Shown piece by piece: positions 38,033 through 46,593 of a stretch of 64,000 nt of DNA (position 1 is the stretch's first letter; every line of letters starts with the position of its first letter). Location: NCBI RefSeq assembly GCF_900142955.1, contig NZ_FRCP01000009.1:221034-285033 (forward strand). The letters are read 5' to 3'. The translations under genes and the position numbers were made by a program. Under the pieces are notes generated by a model. That model ran no database searches. It was not told the origin of the DNA and saw nothing but the letters and a program-made list of their open reading frames with translations. The DNA comes from Anaerosporobacter mobilis DSM 15930. GTDB taxonomy: Bacteria; Bacillota; Clostridia; Lachnospirales; Lachnospiraceae.

Positions 38033-39008
38033 GAAAGCAGTAGCATTTATTAGTACATGCAGTATAATCGCGATAACCGGGCTAGTTGTTGCGATAAGTG
38101 CAGGAGCAAAGAGTATTCCTTTACAAACCGTTTGGAATAGTATCTTTCACTATGAAGATATATTAGATATGCAATTAGTCCGAGATGTAAGAATACCAAG
38201 AGTTATCTGTACCGCCTTAGTAGGCGGTATTCTTGGCGTTACAGGGGCGATGATGCAAGGCGTCACTAGGAATCCTATAGCAGAGCCATCCTTGATGGGA
38301 ATTACACAAGGTGCAACATTGGCAATCGCTATAGCAGGAGCAAGCCAGAGTATCTATGGATTACTAGGCAACACGGTGGCAGCGTTTATAGGAGCTTTGT
38401 TTAGTGGATTGTTGGTATTAGCATTCAGTCTGAAGAACGCTAGGAACATGAATCTATCAAGATTATTGCTAGCAGGAACGGCTCTTAGTACATTCTTCAT
38501 ATCAATGGCTACCATCATAGCATTATTAACGAACAAGTCACAGAATTTAGCGTTTTGGGTTTCGGGTGGATTCCGAGCAGTTACTTGGAATAGTGTCAAG
38601 TTAGTTCTTGTCGTTGGAGGAATCGCGACAATTATAGCATTATTCATGGCGCCAAAGATTAATGTGGTAAATCTTGGTGAAGACGTATGTATTGGATTAG
38701 GAGAAAATCCTGTTAAGATTCGTATGTTTACGTTGTTATTATTAATTCCTATGTGTGCAGTATGCGTTGCAGTTGCAGGTAATATAGCGTTTATTGGATT
38801 AATCGTTCCCCATATTGTTCGCAAGCTTCTTGGACAAGATTATCGAATGATTATGCCAGTGTCGTTCTTGTTTGGTGCAACACTTGTTATCTGGGCAGAT
38901 GTACTTGCTAGATTAGTGAACCAACCTTATGAGACACCAATCGGATTATTCACCTCCCTTGTTGGTGTGCCACTATTCATATGGATGATACGAAAGGAGA
39001 ATATGTGA
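38025..39008 (+). CDS. FecCD-type iron-siderophore permease 1
   Basis: 327 residues and nine or ten membrane helices, typical for the BtuC/FecCD family. Family marks are RIPRVICTALVGGILGVTG near residue 58, MQGVTRNPIAEPSLMGITQG near 83 and GNIAFIGLIVPHIVRKLLG near 246, the last being the loop that docks on the ATPase. Eight bases overlap with the binding-protein gene, and the stop codon overlaps the next start, so translation is coupled. It forms a heterodimer with the next protein. Confidence 0.95.
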   Translation: MNKKAVAFISTCSIIAITGLVVAISAGAKSIPLQTVWNSIFHYEDILDMQLVRDVRIPRVICTALVGGILGVTGAMMQGVTRNPIAEPSLMGITQGATLAIAIAGASQSIYGLLGNTVAAFIGALFSGLLVLAFSLKNARNMNLSRLLLAGTALSTFFISMATIIALLTNKSQNLAFWVSGGFRAVTWNSVKLVLVVGGIATIIALFMAPKINVVNLGEDVCIGLGENPVKIRMFTLLLLIPMCAVCVAVAGNIAFIGLIVPHIVRKLLGQDYRMIMPVSFLFGATLVIWADVLARLVNQPYETPIGLFTSLVGVPLFIWMIRKENM

Positions 39009-40009
39009 TGAAGAAACGAGTTTTTATTACTTCTATAGTAGTAAGCATTCTTTTTGTATTTACCTTTCTATTAGCAGCCTCCTGGGGAAGTTATTCCATT
39101 TCGTTTGGTGATGTAATCAAGACTTTCTTTGGACAAGGGTCACTTCTTCAGAGGACAACCATATGGGATATTCGCTTACCAAGAATCTGTGTTGCCATAG
39201 TTGTGGGAGTTTGTCTATCAACAGCCGGGTGTGTTTTGCAAAGTGTCACTCGGAATGAATTAGCGGAACCTGGAATGATTGGAATCAATGCAGGTGCAGC
39301 TGTTGCTGTCGTGTTACTAATCTCATATGGAAGCACGAGCTATTACGATACAATTGGCGATGTAGCTCTATTTGTTATGCCAATCGCCGCTATTATTGGA
39401 GCATTACTTAGTGGTTTCTTAATCTACTTCTTAAGTTACAAGAAGGGGGTATCCCCAACAAGGTTGATTCTTACTGGTATTGGTGTAAATGTTGGTATTA
39501 ACGCGTTCATTTCCTTGTATCAGCTTAATATGTCAAAAGGTGATTATAATCAAGTACTTACTTGGACGAGTGGTAGCCTATGGGGAAGTAGTTGGAAGTT
39601 TTTCTGGCTTGTTACACCACTTGCAGTTGTTTTCTTGTTATTAATCATGTGGAAAGCAAAGATATTAGATGTTATGGATCTTGGTGATGAGATTGCCACT
39701 GGACTTGGAGTAAAGGTTGAGAGAGAACGTAGGAAGTTATTCTTCTATGCGATTGTATTAGCTGCATTAGCAACTTCTGTCGCAGGAAATATCGCATTCC
39801 TAGGATTACTTGGTCCTCACATAGCCAAACGACTCGTCGGCCCAGTACATCGTAGGCAGATACCGGTAGCAGCAGGGATAAGTAGTGTTATCATAATACT
39901 AGCGGATTCGATATCAAGAAATGCATTCTCACCGATCGAGGTGCCTGCGGGGATAATGATAGCAATTGTTGGGGTACCGTATTTTATTTATCTGATGTTA
40001 CGAGAATAA
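39008..40009 (+). CDS. FecCD-type iron-siderophore permease 2
   Basis: 333 residues from ATG at 39008, which overlaps the upstream TGA as TGATG; AAAGGAG inside the preceding gene serves as ribosome site. The longer in-frame ATG at 38981 is a shadow of the first permease. Family motifs are IRLPRICVAIVVGVCLSTAG near residue 50, SVTRNELAEPGMIGINAG near 78 and GNIAFLGLLGPHIAKRLVG near 257. It completes the transmembrane channel for ferric siderophore. Confidence 0.95.
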   Translation: MKKRVFITSIVVSILFVFTFLLAASWGSYSISFGDVIKTFFGQGSLLQRTTIWDIRLPRICVAIVVGVCLSTAGCVLQSVTRNELAEPGMIGINAGAAVAVVLLISYGSTSYYDTIGDVALFVMPIAAIIGALLSGFLIYFLSYKKGVSPTRLILTGIGVNVGINAFISLYQLNMSKGDYNQVLTWTSGSLWGSSWKFFWLVTPLAVVFLLLIMWKAKILDVMDLGDEIATGLGVKVERERRKLFFYAIVLAALATSVAGNIAFLGLLGPHIAKRLVGPVHRRQIPVAAGISSVIIILADSISRNAFSPIEVPAGIMIAIVGVPYFIYLMLRE

Positions 40010-40039
40010 AGCATAGATTGGGTACTACTATAAGAATAA

Positions 40040-40080
40040 TTTGATTCACTCAAACTTCGCGCCTGAAGTTTTTGATTCAT
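40040..40080 (+). other. Hairpin between permease 2 and the ATPase gene
   Basis: AAACTTC and GAAGTTT enclose a six-base loop (GCGCCT) within 40049-40070, followed by TTG. It may act as a weak terminator or mRNA stabiliser inside the operon. Confidence 0.35.
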
Positions 40081-40094
40081 TAATGGAGGATATG

Positions 40095-40880
40095 ATGGAA
40101 GCAATTGAAGTTAAAGGCTTAGATGTTGCCTATGAGCATAAATATATAATTAAGAATATGAATTTAGAAATCCCTAAGGGAAAGATTACGATGATTATTG
40201 GGTCTAACGGTTGCGGGAAATCCACATTACTAAAATCAATTGCTCGTATTCTTACTCCGCGTAAGGGTGAAATTAAATTAAATGGTATCAGTATCAAAGA
40301 ACAAGCGCCCAGAGAGATTGCCAAGAAGATGGCGGTATTACCACAAAGTCCTATTGTTCCATCTGGTTTATTAGTAAAAGAGTTGGTTTCTTATGGACGT
40401 TTTCCATATCAAAGTGCTCTAGGTGGTTTGAAACAAGAAGATATCGATAAAGTGAACTGGGCTATGGAGGTTACAGGAATTGCAGATTTTGCTGACCGCG
40501 CGGTAGATAGCTTATCTGGTGGACAAAGACAACGTGCTTGGATTGCCATGGCATTAGCACAAGAGACGGAAATTCTTGTTTTAGATGAACCAACAACATA
40601 CCTTGATATGGCGCACCAATTTGAGATTTTGTTGTTATTACAGAAGTTAAATCGAGAACAAAATCGTACGATTGTTATGGTATTACATGAGTTAAACAAT
40701 GCAACCAAATTTGCTGATAATATCGTAGGTGTGAAGGACGGTAATGTTGTATTCAAGGGGAAACCACTTGATGTGATAACGAAAGAAAATCTATATACCT
40801 TGTATGGAATAGATGCGAAGTTACAAGTAGACGAGACAAATCAGTATCCGATTTGCGTGGATTTTGACGTGAGGAGATGA
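40095..40880 (+). CDS. Iron-siderophore ABC transporter ATPase
   Basis: 261 residues from ATG at 40095, five bases after GGAGGA; the frame continues upstream to 40041 but without a site. Walker A is GSNGCGKSTLL near residue 37, the Q-loop lies in VLPQSP near 84, the signature is LSGGQRQRAWIA near 138 and Walker B is LVLDEPTTYLD near 158. It belongs to the FecE/FhuC family and energises the two permeases. Eight residues into the protein the usual LDVAYEHK block precedes the fold. Transcription continues into the MFS gene one base later. Confidence 0.95.
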   Translation: MEAIEVKGLDVAYEHKYIIKNMNLEIPKGKITMIIGSNGCGKSTLLKSIARILTPRKGEIKLNGISIKEQAPREIAKKMAVLPQSPIVPSGLLVKELVSYGRFPYQSALGGLKQEDIDKVNWAMEVTGIADFADRAVDSLSGGQRQRAWIAMALAQETEILVLDEPTTYLDMAHQFEILLLLQKLNREQNRTIVMVLHELNNATKFADNIVGVKDGNVVFKGKPLDVITKENLYTLYGIDAKLQVDETNQYPICVDFDVRR

Positions 40881-40881
40881 C

Positions 40882-42168
40882 ATGACAGAAAAGTTATATC
40901 ATAAGAACTTTAACATATTGGTTCTAGGGCAAATCATTTCGCTGTTTGGAAGTTCCATTCAGCGATTTGCTTTGTCCTTGTACCTATTAGATCTTACTGG
41001 GTCAGCAGGGATCTTTGCAACAATATTAGCGATTTCTATGATTCCAGTTGTATTAATAGCGCCGATTGCAGGAATGTTAGCGGACCGAGGCAATAAGAAG
41101 CGATTAATGGTGATATTAGACGTAACCAGCGGTGTTTTATTGATAGGATATCTGGTACTTAAAGTACAAGGTGGTAATCAGACTATAATAATTGCTGTAT
41201 TAATGGTATTATTGTCAACGATTTCGACTATATACCAGCCAGTAGTTAATACCTGTATTCCGCTCCTTGTCCATGAGAATCATCTAATACGTGCCAATGC
41301 AATCATTCAACAAGTGGCATCCCTTAGTAATTTCCTTGGACCAATACTAGCAGGGGTATTATATGGCACATTTGGTATAACTGGTGTAGTTGTGATTAAC
41401 ATGGTTAGTTTTTTGTTTTCAGCAGGAATCGAATTACTGTTAGATATTCCAGAAAGAGACAAAACTAAAGAAGAGATATCAAAAGTAGAAGATACACATT
41501 TAAAAGAAAAAGAAAGCTTTATTCAAATATTTAAGAAAGATATGAGAGAGAGTTTTCACTACCTGCGATTTGAGGATAAGATTATCTTTCGTATGTTGTT
41601 GTTTTCAGGATTCTATAATCTATTCTTAGTACCAGTTTTTAGTGTGGTTGCTCCATATCTAATAAAAATCACATTAGGATTATCATCTGAAGTATATGGA
41701 ATAACAGAAGGTTGTATAGCCCTTGGAATGATACTAGGAGGACTTATTATTGCTTGGAAACCTGCTATGTTTCATATTAAAAGAGTTCATAGGCTGTTGT
41801 ATATTACGTCAGTCTCGATGTTTATCATGGCAGCCGCGGTATTGCTATTTGCGAGTGGCAAGCTTTCGGCGATAGGTAGTGCTATATTCTTTGCGCTAGC
41901 TGGTATGCTTATTATGGGCATATTAGGTGTAGCGAATGTATTAAGTGCAGCGTATCTGTATTCGGAAGTGGAAGCTACAAAGCTTGGTAAGATTCTTGCT
42001 TTTGGTTCCGCATTTGCGACCTTATGCATTCCGCTTGGACAAATCCTGTTTGGTGGTTTAATTGAGATGTTTGATTCAAGTTTATATTGGCTAATTGGTA
42101 TAGCTGGGGTTTTCGTACTAATCGTAACGTTATTAGTTCGTTGGAATGTATTGCAGATTAAGGATTAG
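40882..42168 (+). CDS. MFS transporter linked to the iron operon
   Basis: 428 residues with 12 predicted helices. The loop between helices 2 and 3 has the MFS motif GMLADRGNKKRLM. A charged cytoplasmic loop (about 190-225) separates the halves. The pattern resembles the EntS/MFS_3 multidrug-type group. GAGGAG within the ATPase end gives its ribosome site, with one base between genes, so it is translated as part of the iron operon. Siderophore export or uptake across the membrane is the likely job, inferred from position. No terminator was found; the convergent gene ends six bases later. Confidence 0.9.
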   Translation: MTEKLYHKNFNILVLGQIISLFGSSIQRFALSLYLLDLTGSAGIFATILAISMIPVVLIAPIAGMLADRGNKKRLMVILDVTSGVLLIGYLVLKVQGGNQTIIIAVLMVLLSTISTIYQPVVNTCIPLLVHENHLIRANAIIQQVASLSNFLGPILAGVLYGTFGITGVVVINMVSFLFSAGIELLLDIPERDKTKEEISKVEDTHLKEKESFIQIFKKDMRESFHYLRFEDKIIFRMLLFSGFYNLFLVPVFSVVAPYLIKITLGLSSEVYGITEGCIALGMILGGLIIAWKPAMFHIKRVHRLLYITSVSMFIMAAAVLLFASGKLSAIGSAIFFALAGMLIMGILGVANVLSAAYLYSEVEATKLGKILAFGSAFATLCIPLGQILFGGLIEMFDSSLYWLIGIAGVFVLIVTLLVRWNVLQIKD

Positions 42169-42174
42169 AGGAAG

Positions 42175-42648
42175 TTAGTCTTCATCAATCCATCTTTTTA
42201 AATACCTAATATCATCCTTTAAATCATCGATTTGATCCTGGTAGGAATAGGAACACGTGGTTACATTGGACTTAGAGGTAGATCTTGTAGCAGGGGTTTG
42301 GTTAGAACTTGAATTATTATTTGCTTCAGTAGTACAATCGGGATTATTTGAATTAAAGTTTTTTAGATTATAGCAATTACCAGGGCCAGATTCCATATAA
42401 GTTTGTTGTGCACCAAAGATAAGTATGGATTGGCCAACTCCTAATAAAAAGTTACCAATAACATTTTGCTGATTAAGCGGTAGGCATTTAGCTATATCAA
42501 TCGCTAATAGATTCGAGAGCAGTATAAGACAGCTAGGGTTTAACTTCTGAAAAGCGCAACCAATCTTACAGCAATCTTCTTTGCTATTTATAAAGTTAAG
42601 ATTCTTATTAATAAAATCTTGGCATTGTTCAAAATCACTTTGTTGCAT
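42175..42648 (-). CDS. Cys-rich protein of unknown function
   Basis: 157 residues if translated from ATG at 42648; the open frame extends to 42849, and an ATG at 42672 is also possible. Neither has a strong ribosome site, so the start is uncertain. The first 60 residues carry seven cysteines (FEQC, EDCCKIGC, PSC, AKC). A semi-hydrophobic helix at about 78-92 (IGNFLLGVGQSILIFGAQ) follows, then a Ser/Thr/Asn-rich linker and a helical C-terminus (DQIDDLKDDIRYLKRWI). It looks like a small structural or spore-associated protein, but I recognise no family. Confidence 0.6.
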   Translation of the reverse strand: MQQSDFEQCQDFINKNLNFINSKEDCCKIGCAFQKLNPSCLILLSNLLAIDIAKCLPLNQQNVIGNFLLGVGQSILIFGAQQTYMESGPGNCYNLKNFNSNNPDCTTEANNNSSSNQTPATRSTSKSNVTTCSYSYQDQIDDLKDDIRYLKRWIDED

Positions 42649-42748
42649 AACATACCTACTATTACAATTCATTATTATAATGTATAGAAGGATGTAGTAA
42701 AATATTCTTTTTTTATAAACAATTAAGTAGGTATAGAAAAGCATACCC

Positions 42749-42777
42749 TTGACATCATTCAATAATCTGAGTACAAT
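42749..42777 (+). promoter_or_regulatory. Strong promoter of the thiamine (thi) operon leader
   Basis: TTGACA (42749-42754), a 17-base spacer and TACAAT (42772-42777): close to the sigma-A consensus. A start near 42784 would give a leader of about 43 bases before the terminator hairpin at 42827. Confidence 0.8.
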
Positions 42778-42826
42778 AATTATGAACAAAGATAAAATTG
42801 CATACGATAACATAGAGTGAAACCAT

Positions 42827-42879
42827 AGGTTCATGAAGGGGTACACCACCGCGGGTGTATTTCTTTGTGAACCTTTTTT
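42827..42879 (+). terminator. Long terminator hairpin (attenuator or sRNA end) upstream of thiS
   Basis: A continuous 21-pair stem: the arms 42827-42847 and 42854-42874 fold around the six-base loop ACCGCG, using several G-U pairs, and CTTTTTT follows. It lies between the strong promoter and thiS. ACAAAG near 42785 could pair with CTTTGT of the right arm as an antiterminator. No TPP riboswitch core is present. It may regulate the operon or end a short RNA. Confidence 0.75.
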
Positions 42880-42967
42880 ATTATGTTGGAATTGATATTG
42901 TGACTGTCCTTGTCACGAGTTTGCAACAAGCAGATTCCTAATTCGTATGGATCAAAAGGAGGTAAGC

Positions 42968-43165
42968 ATGATTCAGTTGAATGGAAAAGAAGTAGAACTG
43001 GAAAAACCAATTACTCTTGATAAATTAGTAATGCAACAAGGTTATGTGATAACACAAATCGCTGTTGAGAAGAATGGTGAGATTATTCCAAAGAGTACAT
43101 GTGGTGAGGAAGTTGTTCGGGACGGTGATGTTATCGAGGTTGTCACATTCGTGGGAGGTGGCTGA
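42968..43165 (+). CDS. thiS: ThiS sulfur carrier protein
   Basis: 65 residues from ATG at 42968 behind AAAAGGAGG (seven-base spacing); the longer frame from 42947 would place the start before the site. It is a ubiquitin-like fold ending in VTFVGGG: the last Gly-Gly is adenylated by ThiF and then carries sulfur as thiocarboxylate for thiazole formation. The stop codon overlaps the thiF start (TGATG), so ThiS and ThiF are co-translated. Confidence 0.93.
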   Translation: MIQLNGKEVELEKPITLDKLVMQQGYVITQIAVEKNGEIIPKSTCGEEVVRDGDVIEVVTFVGGG

Positions 43166-43806
43166 TGAACGGTTATCCAACGAAGGCAGAGGTTTACGAA
43201 GAACTTTGTAGAAGACATACGAGAGAAATCCAAGAGAGATTAGGTAAAGCAAAAGTTGCAGTGGTTGGGCTTGGGGGTCTTGGATCAACAATAGCCATCG
43301 CACTTGCTAGGGTTTGGGTAGGCCGTCTACATATAATTGATTTTGACTGCGTAGATCTAAGTAATCTTAATCGCCAACAATATAGAATGATGGACATTGG
43401 AAGGTACAAGACCGAAGCATTGAGAGAACAGATTCTTTCGATTAATCCATATCTAGATGTTTTGATTGATACGATTAAGGTTAATGAAAGAAATGTAGAA
43501 AAACTATTTTTTGACGATGACATTATCTGCGAAGCATTTGATAATCCAGAGGCAAAGGCGATGCTGGTTAATTCCTTCTTAGAACACTATCCAAACAAGA
43601 AAATAGTTGCAGCCTCTGGTATGGCTGGATATGGGAGTAGTAACACGATACATACTAGAAAGGTAGCTAAGAACTTCTATCTATGTGGAGATGAAAAGAC
43701 TGGTATGGAACAAGCAAACGGATTAATGGCACCACGGGTTGGCATCTGTGCAGCACATGAAGCTAACATGATAGTACGATTAATTCTAGGAGAAGTTGAA
43801 GTTTAA
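43165..43806 (+). CDS. thiF: ThiF, ThiS adenylyltransferase
   Basis: 213 residues. The nucleotide-binding loop is VVGLGGLGSTIAIALARVWVG's first half near residue 33, followed by DFDCVDLSNLNRQ near 57, the E1-like acidic and Arg motif. The protein is shorter than E. coli ThiF and lacks its paired CxxC zinc ligands, fitting the clostridial short ThiF group. It adenylates the ThiS C-terminus. It overlaps thiS by one base. A gap of 127 bases to thiG contains no terminator. Confidence 0.92.
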   Translation: MNGYPTKAEVYEELCRRHTREIQERLGKAKVAVVGLGGLGSTIAIALARVWVGRLHIIDFDCVDLSNLNRQQYRMMDIGRYKTEALREQILSINPYLDVLIDTIKVNERNVEKLFFDDDIICEAFDNPEAKAMLVNSFLEHYPNKKIVAASGMAGYGSSNTIHTRKVAKNFYLCGDEKTGMEQANGLMAPRVGICAAHEANMIVRLILGEVEV

Positions 43807-43933
43807 ATATATTGAATAGACGTTGAAGTCTTAGAGTTACATATTAGTAGCTTTAAACATAGATATGTTATTGATTAAGAATAGATTTTAATTGACTATA
43901 AGAGTAGTAAACAGAGAAAGGATAGACATAATT

Positions 43934-44740
43934 ATGAATAGGGATATTGATCAAATAACAAATAAAAAAGATACCTTTACATTAGGCGGACATGAGTTTA
44001 ATTCTCGCTTTATATTAGGGTCAGGGAAGTATTCTCTAGACTTAATCAAAGCAGCGGTAGAAGAAGCAGGTGCGCAGATTATAACGTTAGCTCTTCGTAG
44101 AGCTAATCAAGGGGGAATGGCTAATATCTTAGACTACATACCAAAGGGAGTTACATTACTTCCGAATACATCTGGCGCAAGAACGGCAAAGGAAGCAGTG
44201 CGGATTGCTCATTTAGCAAGAGAAGTGGGATGTGGTGATTTTGTTAAGGTTGAAGTAATAAGAGATACGAAGTATTTGTTACCTGATAATCAAGAAACAA
44301 TTAAAGCAACAGAGATTCTTGCCAAAGAAGGGTTTGTAGTTATGCCATATATGTATCCTGATTTGAATGTGGCAAGGGATTTGGTAAATGCAGGGGCGGC
44401 GTGTATTATGCCACTTGGATCACCTATTGGTACGAATAAGGGGATTTGTACGAAAGAATTTATTCAGATCTTAATTGATGAAATTGATTTACCTATTATT
44501 ATAGATGCAGGGATTGGAAGGCCATCTCAAGCATGTGAAGCGATGGAGATGGGAGCAACTGCGATTATGGCAAACACAGCAATAGCGACCGCAGGAGATA
44601 TTCCTACTATGGCATCAGCCTTTAAGATGGCAATTGAGTCAGGACGTAAAGCGTATCTAGCGGGTCTTGGTAGGGTTATGGATAAGGGAGCAAGTGCATC
44701 TTCTCCGTTGACTGGTTTTTTACAGCCAACAGATAATTAA
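43934..44740 (+). CDS. thiG: ThiG thiazole synthase
   Basis: 268 residues from ATG at 43934 with AAAGGA upstream; an in-frame TTG at 43892 is less likely. ThiG is a TIM barrel that joins deoxyxylulose 5-phosphate, dehydroglycine and ThiS-borne sulfur. The Schiff-base lysine lies in FVKVEVIRD near residue 100. The other marks are RFILGSGKY near residue 23, LPNTSGART near 76, MPLGSPIGTNKG near 168 and VDAGIGRPSQA-like IIDAGIGRPSQA near 192. It forms the thiazole complex with ThiH downstream. Confidence 0.95.
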   Translation: MNRDIDQITNKKDTFTLGGHEFNSRFILGSGKYSLDLIKAAVEEAGAQIITLALRRANQGGMANILDYIPKGVTLLPNTSGARTAKEAVRIAHLAREVGCGDFVKVEVIRDTKYLLPDNQETIKATEILAKEGFVVMPYMYPDLNVARDLVNAGAACIMPLGSPIGTNKGICTKEFIQILIDEIDLPIIIDAGIGRPSQACEAMEMGATAIMANTAIATAGDIPTMASAFKMAIESGRKAYLAGLGRVMDKGASASSPLTGFLQPTDN

Positions 44741-44754
44741 GGGAGGTGAAGACA

Positions 44755-45924
44755 ATGAAGAAAGAGAGAGAGCATAGAAATGATCACATGGTCTACCTTC
44801 CTGACATGGAGATTTTAGATTCCGATATAGAGAAAAGGGTTATTGAGAGAATGAATTCCTATGATTATGACAGTTATACTGCAAAAGATGTTAAGATGGC
44901 TCTAGGCCATGAACGATGTACGCTGAAGGACTTTGAGGCATTCTTATCGCCAGCTGCGCTACCATTCTTAGAAGATATGGCTAGGAAAGCAAAATTTGAG
45001 ACAAGAAAGCATTTTGGGAATTCGATCTATATGTTTACTCCGCTATATATCTCGAATTATTGTGAGAATTTTTGTATTTATTGTGGATTTAACTGTCATA
45101 ACCATATTAGACGGGCGAAACTTAATGAGGAGCAAATTGAAACAGAGATGAAAGAGATTGCAAAATCAGGGCTTCAGGAAATTTTACTTTTGACTGGTGA
45201 AAGTAAGAAGATGTCTGATGTAAAATACATTGGAGAGGCTTGTAAGATTGCACGTAGATATTTTAGTGTGGTTGGACTTGAAGTGTATCCAATGAATTCC
45301 GATGAATATGCTTATCTTCATGAATGTGGTGCGGATTATGTAACAGTATTCCAAGAAACTTATAATTCAGACAAATACGAGACACTTCATCTTGCAGGTC
45401 ATAAGCGAATCTTTCCTTATAGATTGCGCGCGCAAGAGAGAGCTATTCGTGGAGGAATGCGAGGAGTAGGATTTGCGGCACTTTTAGGACTTGATGATTT
45501 TAGAAAAGACGCACTAGCAACTGGATACCATGCGTATCTTCTTCAGAGAAAATATCCTCATGCAGAAATCGCTTTCTCTTGTCCAAGGCTTCGTCCGATT
45601 ATTAATAACGATCGGATTAATCCAATGGATGTACATGAAACACAATTGCTGCAAGTGATTACGGCGTATCGTTTGTTTATGCCATTCGCTAATATAACCA
45701 TATCAACAAGAGAGTGTGCAAGAGTTAGGGATAACTTAATCGGAATAGCAGCTACAAAGATTTCGGCGGGAGTATCGGTTGGTATTGGAGACCATCAGAA
45801 AGAGGAAGAAGCGAGAGGGGACGAACAATTCGAAATCTCAGATGGAAGGACAGTTAAAGAAGTATATGAAGTAATTAAGAATCAGGGACTTCAACCTGTA
45901 ATGAGTGATTACATCTATGTATAG
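44755..45924 (+). CDS. thiH: ThiH radical-SAM tyrosine lyase
   Basis: 389 residues from ATG at 44755, eight bases after GGGAGG. It cleaves tyrosine to p-cresol and dehydroglycine, the oxygen-independent route to the thiazole nitrogen donor, fitting an anaerobe. The 4Fe-4S motif CENFCIYCGFNC near residue 102 binds S-adenosylmethionine. GLEVYPMNSDEYAYL near 172 and FQETYNSDKYETLH near 200 are typical ThiH blocks. The next gene begins inside its last codons. Confidence 0.95.
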   Translation: MKKEREHRNDHMVYLPDMEILDSDIEKRVIERMNSYDYDSYTAKDVKMALGHERCTLKDFEAFLSPAALPFLEDMARKAKFETRKHFGNSIYMFTPLYISNYCENFCIYCGFNCHNHIRRAKLNEEQIETEMKEIAKSGLQEILLLTGESKKMSDVKYIGEACKIARRYFSVVGLEVYPMNSDEYAYLHECGADYVTVFQETYNSDKYETLHLAGHKRIFPYRLRAQERAIRGGMRGVGFAALLGLDDFRKDALATGYHAYLLQRKYPHAEIAFSCPRLRPIINNDRINPMDVHETQLLQVITAYRLFMPFANITISTRECARVRDNLIGIAATKISAGVSVGIGDHQKEEEARGDEQFEISDGRTVKEVYEVIKNQGLQPVMSDYIYV

Positions 45925-46486
45925 AGTGCTTGCGATTACTAACAGAAAGTTATGTAAGGAAGATTTCCTCACACAGATCGAAAAGATTGCCAGGGGTAAT
46001 GTAGATGGTATCATACTACGTGAAAAGGATCTTACAGAGAATGAGTATTATCAATTAGCATCGCAGGTTATAGATATCTGTGAACATTATAAGAAAAGAT
46101 GTATCTTACATACGTATATTGATGTAGCTCTTAAAATGAAGATTACCAATGTTCATTTACCGCTTAGGACTGCTATAGAGCAGAGTGATAAGATTAGTAG
46201 ATTTGAAAAGGTCGGCATATCCACACATTCTATAGAAGATGCAATTATAGCCCAGAGACTAGGTGCTACTTATATTACAGCAGGCCATATATTTGCTACC
46301 GATTGTAAGATGGGAGTGCCCCCAAGAGGTCTTACTTATCTTAAGGAAGTTTGTAATGTTGTTTCAATTCCTGTGTTTGGAATTGGGGGAATTACCTCTG
46401 AGAATGCAAAGGAAGTCATAAATCATGGTGCACAGGGAATCTGTATGATGTCTAGTTTGATGAACGGAACAATTAAAGGTATATAG
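45917..46486 (+). CDS. Thiamine-phosphate synthase family protein, TenI-like
   Basis: 189 residues from ATG at 45917, overlapping thiH by eight bases; no strong ribosome site, so translation probably depends on thiH. TIM-barrel marks are ILREKDLTENEYY near residue 32, GISTHSIEDA near 107, AGHIFATDCKMGVPPRGL near 127 and PVFGIGGI near 154. The ThiE pyrimidine-site residues (the usual ND-x-D and GQ-D blocks) are not evident, and the GHIFAT-CK-G-RG stretch is more like TenI, which tautomerises the thiazole product. It could be ThiE, TenI or both. Confidence 0.85.
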   Translation: MYRVLAITNRKLCKEDFLTQIEKIARGNVDGIILREKDLTENEYYQLASQVIDICEHYKKRCILHTYIDVALKMKITNVHLPLRTAIEQSDKISRFEKVGISTHSIEDAIIAQRLGATYITAGHIFATDCKMGVPPRGLTYLKEVCNVVSIPVFGIGGITSENAKEVINHGAQGICMMSSLMNGTIKGI

Positions 46487-46512
46487 ATGATTGTGGGACA
46501 AATTACAGATAT

Positions 46513-46540
46513 TTGCAATTGTCATTCAATGTGTTATAAT
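46513..46540 (+). promoter_or_regulatory. Promoter upstream of the membrane protein gene at 46594
   Basis: TTGCAA (46513-46518) and perfect TATAAT (46535-46540) with a 16-base spacer. The expected start near 46547 makes a leader of about 46 bases that contains the Shine-Dalgarno GAAGGGGG. Confidence 0.6.
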
Positions 46541-46593
46541 AGAACCGAATATGCAAGTAATTGTAATTATTGCAAACGAAGGGGGAAAACAAA

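Noticed and set aside
40049..40062. CACTCAAACTTCGC shared with 50795-50810
   Set aside because: A 14-base match is expected by chance in 64 kb and the surrounding bases do not align.
42841..42860. ACCGCGG in the thi leader suggesting a T-box
   Set aside because: The required AGGGTGG block and stem I are absent, and the leader is too short; the motif is the loop of the terminator hairpin.
42849..42968. TPP riboswitch before thiS
   Set aside because: Neither CTGAGA nor the second conserved pyrophosphate-binding block was found on the plus strand.
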